Shown: one piece after another, positions 1 to 11,931 of the stretch
Layout: every line of letters begins with the position of its first letter
Numbering within the stretch: position 1 is the first letter of the stretch
Source of the DNA: Diadema setosum
Taxonomy: Eukaryota; Echinodermata; Echinoidea; Diadematoida; Diadematidae
Reading direction: 5' to 3'
Assembly (NCBI GenBank): GCA_033980235.1
Contig: CM067065.1
Coordinates: 21,766,837 to 21,830,836, forward strand
Length of the DNA: 64,000 nt
The notes under the pieces: generated by a model
Told to the model about the DNA's origin: nothing
The model's input: the letters and a program-made list of their open reading frames with translations, nothing else
Database searches by the model: none
Position numbers and translations under genes: made by a program

Positions 1-794
1 TTTTACGAACCGGCGTATCTTTCGTGCGTCGGTTCGTGAAACTCCTTTTTCTCAATTTCTCGATATTTCGAGTACCGTCGTTTTTTTCTTTCTTTGATAA
101 AATTAAGAATAATTAATTTTGGGATTTGGTAGAGTTTTGAAAGCACTTTCATTTGGTACCAATATCTCGATTTTGAAAATTTTGACCAAAATCGAAATAG
201 CGTCAGTTCGTGAAAACGCCGACGACATTACCTACCGGGTACAAATCCTTGCTGAGAGTCACAGATGGGATTATTCGACATAATCATTTTCTACTATCTT
301 GTCTCTGATGAGTGATCCCATGATTCTTACAGGGGACCGAAGCTCATTGGGCAGTAGTTACTTGCATCAGTTTGGCTCTCCTTTTTTGTATACTGGAACA
401 ACATGACCCAATTTTCCAGGCATTTTTTCCTACGATAAATTGCTGCAAAGCAACAAATCACGCCGTTATCTTGGTGAGTAATATGTACAGCTTGTCGGAT
501 TTATTGCTTTGTCAAAATGTAGACACACGACATTTGCGTCGAATGTAAACTAGTGTAGTTATTGCAAAGGGAAAACGACAATTTCGTAACATTATGGCGT
601 AAATACGTTTGATGCAATCATTTTCTTTTGTTTTTGCTTTTGTTTTGTTTGTTTGTTTGTTATGATCAGGTATCAAACTGACAGTACGCTCAAACCTTTT
701 CCCCGGAAGGAGGAATATCACAAATTTTTACGTTGCAAAGATCCGTCTCCCTTTTTTAGCAAGTAGTAAACAAATATGAATGCTTCATACTTAC
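1..794. other. Non-coding flank, nothing recognised
   Basis: No exon, RNA gene or repeat boundary could be supported here. If the LRR gene continues beyond the exon ending at 795, this is intron on its minus strand. Short open frames here lack family signatures or splice context. Confidence 0.4.
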
Positions 795-971
795 TTTACA
801 TATTTGGAGATCTGAAGCCATTCCGGTGAAGAATGCCTGATGTAGCGTGTAACCTCTCATATGGACAAGTTCAAGATGAGGTAGATGGCACAGAAATCTA
901 GCAAATTTCAATGCTGTTGAATGATACAACACACCATGTCGAAACATCGGCGTTATCGAAAGTCTGCGGAT
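795..971 (-). CDS. NLR-type leucine-rich-repeat exon A (partial gene)
   Basis: Internal exon of 177 bp (59 codons, phase 0 at both ends). The acceptor is a run ending TTCTTCTTCAG just above 971; the donor is the consensus GTAAGT at 794-789. The translation begins IRRLSIT, then ARFLCHLPHLELVHM and LHQAFFTGMASD, the I-x-x-L-x-L / MPxLxxFxL / FF-S pattern shared with the four other exons in this window. In NLR receptors such repeats form the C-terminal ligand-sensing or regulatory horseshoe, in the cytoplasm. This copy is the most divergent of the five and would be the most 3' exon here. Splice sites and periodicity are seen; NLR membership is family knowledge; joining to the other exons is inference. 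Confidence 0.62.
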
Positions 972-2165
972 CTGAAGAAGAACAACATTAAAAAAAAACA
1001 GAAGATGGCACTCTTTCAGGAATACCCCATTGGATTTTTGTCACATGCTCGTCAAGATAAATCTACTTGATAAAAACTATGTAGATATTGGGAGATACAT
1101 TACTTTCCGTTTACAGAAGACTCATGACTTGCCAGAAGCACAGCATATTATGGGGCCACCACACCGATTATGATATCATCCTTGATAAATCTCGTGGAAA
1201 CAGTTAAAGAGCAGGGCAGATTCGTATAATTTGTCATGCTCAAACAGACCTGAGTATATACACAGGGATATCAGTAAGACTATTTTGCTTCAATAGGCCT
1301 CCAGACCACCTGACTACAAGTCTATAGATTTGGAAGTCTCATTGACAGGTACAATATAGAATTGGGTGCAGCGGAGTATTGAAATTGATAAGTGTCATTG
1401 TGTTCTGCTTTGTTTTATTTTGCCCTCTTTTCTTCTGTTTTATCTCTCGAACTATCTTTTGTGTTGGAAATAAATATCCTTCTACTGTACACACTGGTTC
1501 ACAATTTATGAAAGAAATTATCTGCAGAAAAAAAAGTCGAAACCGGCATCAAACTGTGTACACCCCATCTTACCATTTTTTTAAAACCGAAACATGTTGG
1601 AGATATGGTTCCTTTTTATAACTGCTTACTACATTAACTACTACTTTTCCATAAGATAGATCAAAAAGAAAAAAAATGATAGACGGATAAATACACACAT
1701 ATGATAGTGGTTTTATTATTTGTTATCGAAGAGTCAGCTTCAGCATAGATAGAAACCCTTTTTTTTTTTTTTACGTAGAATGAATGTAAAAAAGGGCATG
1801 AGAACTCAGATGAGTTCTTGCTTTTATGATACACTGCGTATGCGGTCAGAATTATTTCTCTGACTGATCTCCACACCAGCTACTGGGGTAATACACTAGG
1901 ATGCAAGTTTTTATTTTCCTCGTTTCTTGTTTGCTTTCTTGTTTTATCATTATATTCCTTGGGGGAGGGGAGGTTACCGTAATAAAAACAACAACAGAAA
2001 TGTTTCTTATTTCATCATTTCAAGTTAAAAGCAGGAGGTGATATATATTTTGCACAGGAAAGGCGTGCCATGAGTTAACGTGCTGATCTCTGTACAAAGT
2101 ACTAAAATAATGTTGTTGGTTTTTTTTTTCGGTTGATATAGGGTTAGAAAATATGAGTTCTATAT
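972..2165. other. Putative intron sequence, nothing recognised
   Basis: AT-rich sequence with poly-T and poly-A runs between LRR exons A and B. No reading frame with recognisable family motifs and no bounded repeat was identified. Confidence 0.4.
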
Positions 2166-2275
2166 GTGACTCTGCATCATAAAACCAAAAAAAGAGTCGC
2201 CAGAAATGGATATTTAGTTAAAGGCAGATTCTGAAAGAACCTACTCTAAGCCTTGAAATTATGTATTTGATTGAA
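2166..2275 (-). repeat. MITE family A, terminal fragment
   Basis: Begins GTGACTCTGCATCATAAAACC followed by AGTCGCCAGAAATGGATATTTAG. This matches the terminal inverted repeat and adjacent 80 bp of the full-length copies at 32776 and 39528. Only one end survives; the rest is lost. Confidence 0.6.
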
Positions 2276-2459
2276 TCATTTCTTTATTCAAGAAAATGTT
2301 TATACATAACCTGGTCAATTATCTCTTTAGATAATTGCAGGTACACATTGAACATAAAACACAAATAACATCCATGAGATTAATGTGCCAGTATCAATAA
2401 TAATATTTAACACTAACAATCATTATAACATTTATATCAATTCTTTGACATATATATAT

Positions 2460-2703
2460 GAAGAGTTTGTTCGTAAAAACCGATAAGTCCATTTTTGAAG
2501 ATTTTGAAGTACGGTCGCTGTTATAAAGTACAAAATAATACCTTTTAAACGATATATTGATCACTACATATAGAGGTACATTTTTGAAGTTATGGTCAAA
2601 AGAAGCAAAAATTTTCTTATTATTCTCATTATTTTTCTTGACCTTTAATTGCAAATATCTCCATTTCGCAAATATGGACTTATCGGTTTTTGCAAACAAA
2701 CTC

Positions 2704-2706
<3 letters not shown>
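2460..2706. repeat. MITE family B, copy 1 (palindromic, 247 bp)
   Basis: Near-symmetric element. It starts GAAGAGTTTGTTCGTAAAAAC and ends with the reverse complement (GTTTTTGCAAACAAACTCTTC), embedded in TA-rich sequence that suggests TA or ATAT target sites. The interior contains TTGACCTTTAATTGCAAATA. Two more copies lie at 39200-39446 and 40346-40592; the first of these has exactly the same length. The short open frames on both strands here are by-products of the palindrome. Confidence 0.75.

Positions 2707-2740
<34 letters not shown>
2707..2740. repeat. (AT)n microsatellite
   Basis: Uninterrupted AT dinucleotides abutting MITE B copy 1. Confidence 0.95.
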
Positions 2741-2744
<4 letters not shown>

Positions 2745-3332
2745 CGTTTATAGAAACTTCACACTCCGGGCGGACCAATAATCAGTCGATGTTCTGCATT
2801 TTTTTTTTCTGATTTCGTTTTGTACTAAATCAAAAAACTCTTTCCCATTGAAAAAAGAAAAATATCCGTGGTCCTAAAAACTGTAATGAGCCTTCTTTCG
2901 GTGTATCTAATTCCATTTGTATATACAAATATAGAATATTACACATATACTATACTAATCAACAAACTTTAACATTTTGCATAATATAGAGGTAAATCCA
3001 TGAACTGAGAGTGAGAGTTAAATTCTGATGAAATGTGTATCTATATATACTTTTTGTTTACTTTAGTAATGACGTTTAATCGTCTGCACAAAGGGTATTA
3101 ATGATATTTTATCCGTTGAGGTCATAACCATGTTCACATTGAAAAATATATATATATATTCCAGGAGAGGGTTAAAACAATAAAGAAATATAACTGGGGA
3201 TGAATGGTCGCCTTTAAAAAAGAAAAGTTCCCTCAAAGGGCCTGACACACATCTCTGAATCCTGCTCTACAATCAATTGATGTAATCTACCAGGACGGTG
3301 CCTTGAATCTACTAAACAACTGGGTACATTGT

Positions 3333-3363
<31 letters not shown>

Positions 3364-3447
3364 GCAATGAGATCGAACTTTCTGCCGCCAAATACTGTAT
3401 ATACATTTCATGCACATATACATTTCACCTCACAGATAATTTCATCT
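2741..3447. other. Putative intron sequence
   Basis: No gene seen. It contains short TA runs near 3150 and a 27-base poly-A tract at about 3337-3363, which creates spurious lysine-rich or phenylalanine-rich open frames. Confidence 0.4.
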
Positions 3448-4048
3448 GCCAAAATTTAATTCAAAGAGATTTTCCTAACATATATAGATATTGGAAAGAA
3501 AGCACACGCTCTGGAAAAGTTTGAACTGAGAAAAGAGGCTCTTAAGTACATGGTCTATTCAAGCGCTTAATCTTAACCAAGCTATACTAGGTGTGCCATG
3601 AATGGGACAAAAAAAAAATATATGATGTAAACCATATAGCAGCAACAATGAAGGGATTATCAGATTAAGCTGAAATTGAGCATGCTCTATTAATACAGTC
3701 TGTCCACGATCAATGTCAACGTTCAAATCAGTAGTTTTATCCTTTCAAAAGATACAAGAGTTTAAAGTGAAGAGTGTGCAAAGGAGTTTCAAGAAATGAA
3801 AAGGTGCCTCTAAAGAAAATCCTGATCACTCTACTCTACCAAAGAAGGGGTTGTAGAAAAATAGTTGAAAACCCACTTTTTCGTTCGATCTATGTTCCCA
3901 AAATTTAAAGATTAATGTAGAAGAAGAATAGTTCGTTCAGAAACATGGAAAACTCAAAATTGGCTCTTTTGGTCTGTTTCACCTTTCTTGCGTCCTCACA
4001 TAAAATCAAGGGGTGCGACATTTTGTTTGTTTTGTGATGCACGGTCAC
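3448..4048 (-). repeat. MITE family A, near-complete copy lacking one end
   Basis: Shares with the full copies the blocks around AAGAAAGCACACGCTCTGG, TTCAAGCGCTTAATC and GAATGGGACAAAAA, and ends TTGTGATGCACGGTCAC. The opposite terminal repeat is missing. It lies in inverted orientation to the copy at 4658-5309, with LRR exon B between them. Confidence 0.7.
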
Positions 4049-4234
4049 GTAATTAATCGTGTTTAAAACATTCACCAGTATTTAGATTGAATTTAGTAAG
4101 CAGTAAGCAGATTCTTGTCTCTGTGGTATCCACCACTCCCGCCCCCCAAAAATGTTTTGTTATCAAAATATTTTTAATAAAATATAAAATTGTCATTTGC
4201 AGCATTTCCAGGTGCAAAATTTAAGGTAACGTAC

Positions 4235-4396
4235 CTGACAGGATTCCACCAGTTCAGCGGCAAATGAAAAGAAATCGTCTAGCAGATTACTTGATTGGAC
4301 ACTGAAGCTCGAAAGATGAGGCAACGTGCACACCCATTGGGCCGCTTCCTGAGTATGTGATCCGTTGTCATCGGTGGACAACTTCAATTCTTGTAT
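4235..4396 (-). CDS. NLR-type leucine-rich-repeat exon B (partial gene)
   Basis: Internal exon of 162 bp (54 codons, phase 0/0). The acceptor is TTTCTACAG immediately above 4396; the donor is CAG|GTACGT at 4234-4229. The translation starts IQELKLS, continues AAQWVCTLPHLSSFSV and ends LLDDFFSFAAELVESCQ. The MPxLSSFxL and DDFFS motifs match exons C, D and E, and fit two ribonuclease-inhibitor-like LRRs per exon as in metazoan NLR receptors. Exon lengths vary (162-183 bp) in the loop before the W residue. No intact upstream NACHT or death-fold exon lies in the window, so the full protein cannot be defined. Confidence 0.72.
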
Positions 4397-4657
4397 CTGT
4401 AGAAACCAAAAACCAAAAACACAACAGCTCAACAACAACAACAACAAATTAACCAAAGAATTGGGCAAACTAGCGAAACAAAGAAAAAAAGAAAAGTGTT
4501 GACGGAAAGAATATTTGCCTATTAGTGCAGTAAGTTTATGATTCCCGAACAAAAGTTTATAATTCCCGAAACATGCGTTTAAACAATAAGAGGTATTCAT
4601 TATTAGAGGAAGACGATCGTAAAACTGACTTGTCCCCCCAAAAAAGAAAAAAAAAAT

Positions 4658-5309
4658 GTGACAGTGCATGACAAAACGAACAAAAAGTCGTATGCAGTGA
4701 TTTTCTACCAGGACTGAACAAGGGTGAAATGGTTTAAACTTACCAATGTTGAGTTTTTTTTTTTCATATTTTCTGAAAGAACGAGTCTTCTTCTACATTG
4801 TGTTAAAGTTTGGGATCATAAGACAAACAGGAACTTTGTTTTCAGCAGTTTTGCTCGAACACTATTGATGGAATAATTTCGATAAGATGTCTCTCATAGA
4901 GCCCTGTTTTAATTTATTAAAAGCCCTGTCCTACTCTTCACTTTCAATTACAATAACCTTTAAAGGAATAACGCTTCTGCATTGAAAGTTGGCATAAATC
5001 ATGTACCAAAATATATTAATGAAACATGCTCAAGTTCAGCTTAATCTCATTATCTGATGGTTTATATTCTGTTTTTTTTTTTCATTCATCAAACAGCTAG
5101 CATGGATTGGTAAAGATTAAGCGTTTGAATAGACACTGTTCAGTACCTCAGGACCTGTTTTCTCAGTTCACTCTTTCCAGAGTGGGTCTATTCTTTACGA
5201 TATTTAGATAGGTTAGGATAGTCCACTTGAATTGAGTTATATATCGTATCAAAGCTCATGGTCTGCTCTTATAGAATATGCCCTTTACTTAAAACCCATG
5301 TCTGGCAAC
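4658..5309 (+). repeat. MITE family A, copy truncated at right end
   Basis: Begins GTGACAGTGCATGACAAAACG then AAAAAGTCG, and runs through the family blocks (GAACGAGTCTTCTTCTACAT, GGTAAAGATTAAGCG) to CATGTCTGGCAACG, where a poly-T tract (5311-5343) replaces the expected right terminal repeat. Confidence 0.72.

Positions 5310-5310
<1 letters not shown>

Positions 5311-5343
<33 letters not shown>
5311..5343. repeat. Poly-T tract
   Basis: Thirty-three consecutive T residues at the broken end of a MITE A copy. It may be the expanded TTTTTGTTTG stretch of the original terminal repeat. Confidence 0.9.
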
Positions 5344-5346
<3 letters not shown>

Positions 5347-6085
5347 GGCAACTATCTCCATTATTTGTTTCCATAATTTGAACTTCAGGTCGAGGATGTA
5401 GTTACCCTGCAGTTAGTACAACGTAGCCGACAAAGGGCTCAATAATCCCATTGCTTTGTGGTTATCTACGGGAGAAGAAAGGCTATAGGGAATTGGAGAG
5501 GAAGTGATGTGACCACTTCGCCGGTTTATGCCACCTCTTGAGTTTGTGGAATCTATGGAGGTTATTGAGGTTATATTCTTTCACATTTCAGTCATCCGAT
5601 AAGTGTAAAAAAAAAACTGGAAATTTCTATTGCATATGAGCTGTGCGTGCGTATATGTGCGCGCGCGTACGCGTCCGTCCATTTTTTTTTCAATTTTTCT
5701 AAAAATGCTCCAAATGATCTGAAACGTGTGCAAAAAAAAATTGAGGTCGATTGGAGTATGTCAACTTTTTAACGTGCGCGTGCGCGCACGGTTAAAGTGT
5801 AAACTGAAATGTGAGAAAATGTGTAGAATGCGCTTGATTTGAGCTATATGTGACGTAAATTTCATTGAAAAATTCCATTCCATTAATGAGATATTAATGA
5901 AAATGTGTTTTCATATAATGACGTCATTGTGACGTCACGGTCCATTGATCACAACGATTTTACAAAATATGTCGTCTTTGTGACATGATACAAATATTGC
6001 ATAATTTTGAAATTGATAGGCAGAGGACTTTCTGAGTTAATCTCTGCACAACTTTTGTCCAGAAATAAAGAATCAGTACAGATAC

Positions 6086-6114
6086 AGGTGATCCGAAGGA
6101 TACTCGGATCACCT
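6086..6114. repeat. Perfect-stem hairpin AGGTGATCCGA..TCGGATCACCT
   Basis: Eleven-base arms around a short loop (AGGATAC), directly followed by AAT. Identical hairpins recur at 7845, 7912 and 7967. Such hairpins occur near element termini, but the element class is not established. Confidence 0.7.
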
Positions 6115-7844
6115 AATGAAGCTAAGCTTTGATTATTTTAGCCGAGTTTTTTGAAGTGCTTTTGACGTCGTATGAAAAAAACGGAGGACCCATTACGATA
6201 GCGCAAAGTCTCAACTAGTGCTCGATAAAGACAATCATGTCAATTTTCACATCTAGAAAAATGCCCTCCCGTAGAGATAACACGTGATAATAAAGATAAA
6301 GAAAGAAGTACATATGACCTTTGACCCCACTTTGCAAAGACAAAATGGCATCTGAGCAAAAAAATGGTTATTTCGTGAAATGATCCTTGTAACATGGTCT
6401 TTACGTGTGCAAAATATGGGAAAGAAAAGACAGGTATTCACCAAGATACAGCATGAAACATTTATGACCTTTGACCCTAATTTACATACCCAAAATGGCG
6501 TCTGATCAAGTAGTTGTTATATTATGAAATAATGTACGTGACATGAACTAAGCATGTACAAAGTATGGTGTTGATAGGGTATGTTTTTCTTGAGTTATTA
6601 CAAAGAAAGTTGCAGAAAGAAAGAAATATTTCAATACATCGAAGATAAGCTTAAATTTCAACCAAGTTTATTGACGTGATCCCGACATGGTATGAAAAAA
6701 CAAAAGGCATATTAACGACAGCCCAAAGTCTCAGCTACAACATATTAAATCTGGGAGAAATTCATTGAAGCATAAGTGAGCTAGTGCTCGATAGAAATAG
6801 TCATGTTAATTTTGATTTCCAGAAAAACCGCACTCCCATAAAGATTACACGTAAACTGGTCAAATTCGACAAGGTTACTTTCAATCCATTTGTACGAGGT
6901 CATGCTGTCATTCAATCATGATAGAAAATTAAATTAACTACAACATGCTGAAATCTGGGTGAAAATTGGCCAAGGATAAGTGAGATACGCTCGAGTAAAC
7001 TTGAAATTTGATGACGTCATTTTGAAAATTTACTTTTGTTACTTTATTATGAAATTTGATGTCTTTTTAAAATTTTTCCAGCATTGCCAACCCATGGAAT
7101 GACATGTACAACTCATCAGCTTTCAAAATATGTAAAGAAAATGGGGGGGGGGGGGGGTCACCGTTCATCCTGGCGAGTAAATTCGGATTTAAAATTGGCG
7201 TTTTTTTTTTGGCATATTTGCACTGTATATCGCCATTTACGCGCGCGCGGAATTTCAACTTTGACGGGCCCGTATGACGTCATATTGAGTCGGAATGACT
7301 TCAAACTTGGTAAAAATATTCCTTGAGATTTCAGTCATCCGATCCGTGTAAAAAAACGGGAAATTTCTATTGCATATGAGCTGTGCCTTCGTATATGCGC
7401 GCGCGCGTACGCGTCCGTCCGATTTTTTCAATTTTTCAAAATATGCTATAAATGGTCTGAAACGTGTGCAAAGAAAATTTGCGTTCGATTGGAGCATACA
7501 AATATTTTAACGCGCGCGTACGCGCACGTTTTAAGAGAAAATATGCATTTTGAGAACATGAGTAGAATGCGCATAACTTGAAATATGTGTGACGTAAATT
7601 TCATTGAAAAATTCTATTCCATTAATGAGATATGATTGAGAATGTGTTTTCATATAATGACGTCATAGTGACGTCACGGTCGACTGATCACTATGATTTT
7701 ACTTGATCTGTCGTCTATGGGACACGATACATACATGGTACACGTTTCAACTTGTTAGGCAAAGCACTTTGTGAGCTAACATCTGCACAATTTTTGGGGA
7801 GAAATAAAGAAAGAAGAAGAAGAAAGAATCCGTACAGATACAGA

Positions 7845-7996
7845 AGGTGATCCGAGAGGATACTCTGATCACCTAATAAAAAGAAGAACAAAGAATCAGT
7901 ACAGATACAGAAGGTGATCCGAGAGGATACTCGGATCACCTAACAAAGAATCAGTACAGAAACAGAAGGTGATCCGAGAGGATACTCGGATCACCT
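7845..7996. repeat. Three tandem hairpins in about 55-67-bp units
   Basis: Hairpins at 7845-7874, 7912-7941 and 7967-7996. Each is AGGTGATCCGAG, AGGATA, CTCGGATCACCT (one mismatch in the first), preceded by AATCAGTACAGA or a close variant. A half site follows at about 8031. The unit is a duplicated end of the surrounding repeat. Confidence 0.8.
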
Positions 7997-10504
7997 AACC
8001 AGAGATTGTAATTTGTCATTACTGACAAATTCAGGTGATCCGATTTTTTTTTAATCAATGATTCGAGTCCTGATTGCAATATTCATGACCATACAGGTTT
8101 CATATGTGTTTAGAGACATTCGCCGTGTCATGTTTGGATTCTCATCTAGAAAAGGGAGTCATATCTGCCATCTTTGGTACTAAATTTTGTATACACTAGA
8201 TAAAGAAGATACAGCAACAAATCCCCCATGACCTTTGACCCACCTTTACACTGCCAAGATGGCATCTGAGGAAAAAGTGATTATTTTGTGAAATGATTCT
8301 TGCGACATCGTCTATACGTGTGCAAAATATGGGAAAGATAGGACAGGTATTCACCAAAATACAAGATGAAACACTTATGACTTTTGACAATAATTTTCAT
8401 ACCCAAGATGTCCGATCAAGTAGTGTTATTTTATGAAATAATGTACGTGACATGAACTAAACATGTCAAAATATGGGGGTGATAGGGGCTGTTTTTCTTG
8501 AGTTATTGCAAAGAAAGTTGCAGAAAAAGAGAAATACATCAATAAATCAAAGATAAGCTTTAATTTCAACCAAGTTTTTTAACATGATCCCGACATTGTA
8601 TGAAAAAACGAAGGCATTATACATACGATAGCGCAAAGTCTCAGCTTCAACATATTAAAATCTGAGACAAATTCAACGAAGGGTAAGTGAGCTAGCGCTC
8701 CATAAAGATAATCATGTCAATTTTCACATCTAGAAATTTTCCCTCTCCCAGAGATAACACGTCATAACGAAGATTGAGAAAGAGGTATAAATGACCTTTG
8801 ACCCCACTTTGCACAGACAAGATGGCATCTGAGCAAAAAGTGGTTATTTTGTGACATGATTCTTGTAACATGGTCTTTGCGTGTGCAAAATATGGGAAAG
8901 ATAGGACATGTATTCACCAAGATACAGGATGAAACATTTATGACCTTTGACCCTAATTTACATACCCAAGATGGTGTCCGATCAAGTAGTTGTTATTTTA
9001 TGAAATAATGTACGTGGCATGAACTAAACATGCGCAAAATGTGGGGGTGATAGGGGCTTTTTTTCTTAAATTATTGCAAAGAAAGTTGCAGAAAGAAAGA
9101 AATATCTCAATACATCGAAGATAAGCTCTAATTTCAACCAAGTTTTTTGACGTGATGTTGACGTCGTATGAAAAAAAAAAAAAACAATGGGCGCAAGTAC
9201 GATAGCGCAAAGTCTCAGCTACATCATATTAAAATCTGGGAGAAATTCACGGAAGGGTAAGTGAGCTAGTGCTCGATAAAGACAATCACCGATCGTCAAT
9301 TTTCACGGTTAAAAAAATTCCCTCCCATAGAGATAGCACGTCATAACGAAGATACAGAAAGAAGTACATATGACCTTTGACCCCAATTTGCACAGACAAG
9401 ATGGCATGTGAGCAAAAAGTGGTCCTGATCCTTGTAACATGGTCTTTGCGTGTGCAGAAAATGGGAAAGATAAGACATGTATTCACCAAGATACAGGATG
9501 AAACATTTATGACCTTTGACCCTAATTTACATACCCAAGATGGTGTCCGATCAAGTAGTTGTTATTTTATGAAAAAAATGTACGTGACATGAACTAAACA
9601 TGTGCAAAATATGGGGGTGATAGAGGCTGTTTTTCTTGAGTTATTGCAAAGAAAGTTGCGGAAAGAAAGAAATATCTCAATACATCGAATGTAAGCTCTA
9701 ATTTCAACCAAAACTTTTGACGTGATCCCGACATCGTATGAAAAAACAAAGGGCTGAATGACGGCAGAGTAAAGTCTCAGCTACAACATATTAAAATCTG
9801 GGAGAAATTCACCGAAAGGTAAGTGAGCTAGTGCTCGATAAAGATAGTCATGTCAATTTTCATTTCCAGAAAATCTGCACTCCCGTAGAGATAACACGTA
9901 AACTGGTCAAATTTGACAAGATTACTTTCAATCCATTTTAACGAGGTGATGCTGTCATCAAATCAAAAATTTGTGATTAATGTTTGAAAGAACATTAAAT
10001 AAGCTACAACATACTGAAATCTGGGTGAAAATCGGCAAAGGATTAGTGAGATACGCTCGAATGAACTTGAAATTTGATGTCATTTTGAAAATTTACTTTT
10101 TTTATTTTATTAAGAAATTTGATATCTTTTAATCATTTTGCCAGCATCGCGAACCCATAGAATGACATATACAACTCATCAGTTTTCAGAATATGTAAAC
10201 AAAATGGGGGGTCACCGTCCATCCTGACGAGTAAAATCGGATTGAAAATTGGCGTTTTTTTGGCATATTTGCACTGTATATCGCCATTGACGCGCGCGCG
10301 GAATTTCAACTTTGACGGGCCCGTATGTCGTCATATTGAATCGGATCGACTTGAAACTTGGTAGAAATATTCCTTGACATTTCAGACATCCGATCAAAAT
10401 GAAAAAACGGGAAATTTCTATGACATATGAGCTGGGCGTGCGCATATGTGCGCGCGCGTACGCGTCCGTCCAATGTTTTCAATTTTTCTAAAAATGCTCC
10501 AAAT

Positions 10505-11176
10505 GTGACCGTGCACGAGCATAAAGTCGCACACACTGATTTTGCGTGAGGACTGAAAATAAGTGAAATGGGTCAACCTAGCCAAACTTGACTTTTTCAT
10601 ATTTTCTGAAAGAGCGGGTCTTCTTTTACATTATGCTAAAATTTAGTATCATAAAACGGGCAGGAAAGTGTGTTTTTTTAGCAGTTTATCTCGAACATTT
10701 TTGGTAGAATAGTGTGATTAGGTGTGTCTTTAGAATCCCTTTTTCATTTCTGAAAAACCTTGTCCACACTCTTCTCTAATAACTTTTGAAAGGATAGTGC
10801 TACTGCTTTGAAAGTTGGCATTAATTATGGATAGAATGTGTTAATGAGGCATGCTTAATTTAAGTTTAATCTGATAATCCCTTCATTGTTCTTACTCTGG
10901 TGGTTTACTTCCTGTCTTTTGTCCCATTCATTGCACAGCCCGTACGGCTTGGTAAAGATTAAGCGCTTGAATAGACACTGTAATTCAGAGCCTCTTTTCT
11001 CAGTTCACACTTTTCCTGAGTTTGTGCTTTCTTTCCAATTTTTAGGTATGTTAGGAGAGTCCATTTGATTTGAGTTATACATCATTTTAAAGCTTAAATT
11101 CTGTTCTTTCAGAATCTGGTCTTAACTAAAAATTCATGGCTGGCGACTTTTTGTTTGTTTTGAGGTACAGTGTCAC
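10505..11176 (+). mobile_element. MITE family A, complete copy with AAAT target duplication
   Basis: A 672-bp element beginning GTGACCGTGCACGAGCATAAA and ending TTGTTTTGAGGTACAGTGTCAC, the imperfect inverted termini of this family. It is flanked by AAAT at 10501-10504 and 11177-11180. The related sequence at about 5700-5730 carries the uninterrupted site (GCTCCAAATGATCTGAAACG), so this is a genuine insertion with a 4-bp duplication. No open frame of note; non-autonomous. Confidence 0.85.
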
Positions 11177-11446
11177 AAATGGTCTGAAACGTGTGCAAAA
11201 AATTGTTGAGCTCGATTGGAGTATAAAATATTAACGCGCGCGTACGCGCACGTTTTAATAGATATTATGATTTTTGAGAATATGAGTAGAATGCGCATAA
11301 CTTGAAATATATGTGACGTAAATTTCATTGAAAAGTTGCCTTCCATTAATGAGATATGACTGAGAATGTGTTTTCATATAATGACGGCATAGTGACGACA
11401 CGGTCGAGAGGATACTCGGATCACCTAATTCTAAAGATTCACCTAA
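11177..11446. repeat. Continuation of the interrupted CpG-rich cassette
   Basis: Resumes with GGTCTGAAACGTGTGCAAAA, includes AACGCGCGCGTACGCGCACGTT and ends with a half hairpin (GAGGATACTCGGATCACCTAA). This is the right part of the cassette beginning near 10382. Confidence 0.75.
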
Positions 11447-11652
11447 TCACACTATTCTACCAAAAATGTTCGAGATTAACTGCTAAAAAACACACTTTCC
11501 TGCCCGTTTTATGATACCAAATTTTAGCATGATGTAAAAGAAGACCCGCTCTTTCAGAAAATATGAAAAAGTCAAGTTCGGCTAGGTTGACCCATTTCAC
11601 TTATTTTCAGTCCTCACGCGAAATCAGTGTGTGCGACTTTATGTTCGTTTTG

Positions 11653-11653
<1 letters not shown>
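11447..11653 (-). repeat. MITE family A, terminal fragment
   Basis: Matches the end of the reverse-oriented copies: CACACTTTCCTGCCCGTTTT, GTCAAGTTCGGCTAGGTTGA, GCGACTTTATGTTCGTTTTG. The outer 15 bp of the terminal repeat is missing, replaced by (AT)n beside the Penelope-like element. Confidence 0.75.

Positions 11654-11722
<69 letters not shown>
11654..11722. repeat. (AT)n microsatellite
   Basis: Almost pure AT repeat next to the left arm of the Penelope-like element. A second tract interrupts that arm at about 11886-11926, and its mirror lies at about 15556-15591. Confidence 0.95.
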
Positions 11723-11725
<3 letters not shown>

Positions 11726-11731
11726 TATATA

Positions 11732-11881
11732 TATTCAGTGTGAAAAGAAGAGCAAGGTGGACGTAGCTAGGGTCAACGTGCCTGTTTATTGCCGCCGAGC
11801 TTTCGGTCCCATTAGGACCTTCATCAGGGCTGTAACGATACAAAAATGACTCACTCGTTTGGCTACACTAATAAATATATA

Positions 11882-11931
<50 letters not shown>

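Larger units (their letters stand above)
5588..10504. repeat. Tandem repeat block with CpG-rich cassettes
   Basis: Three related cassettes start near 5588, 7332 and 10382. Each has CATTTCAGTCATCCGAT-like sequence, GGAAATTTCTATTGCATATG and then GCGCGCGTACGCGTCCGTCC. The first two also reach CATATAATGACGTCAT. Between them is a block centred on ATGACCTTTGACCC and CAAAATATGGGAAAGA, present near 6310, 8220, 8790 and 9370; the last copies are tandem, about 0.5-0.6 kb apart. No protein is encoded. The repeat resumes at 11177 after a MITE insertion. A role as terminal or internal parts of a larger mobile element is likely but unproven. Confidence 0.7.

Noticed and set aside
11607..11849. Tyr/Ile-rich frames on both strands
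   Set aside because: Pure (AT)n translation.
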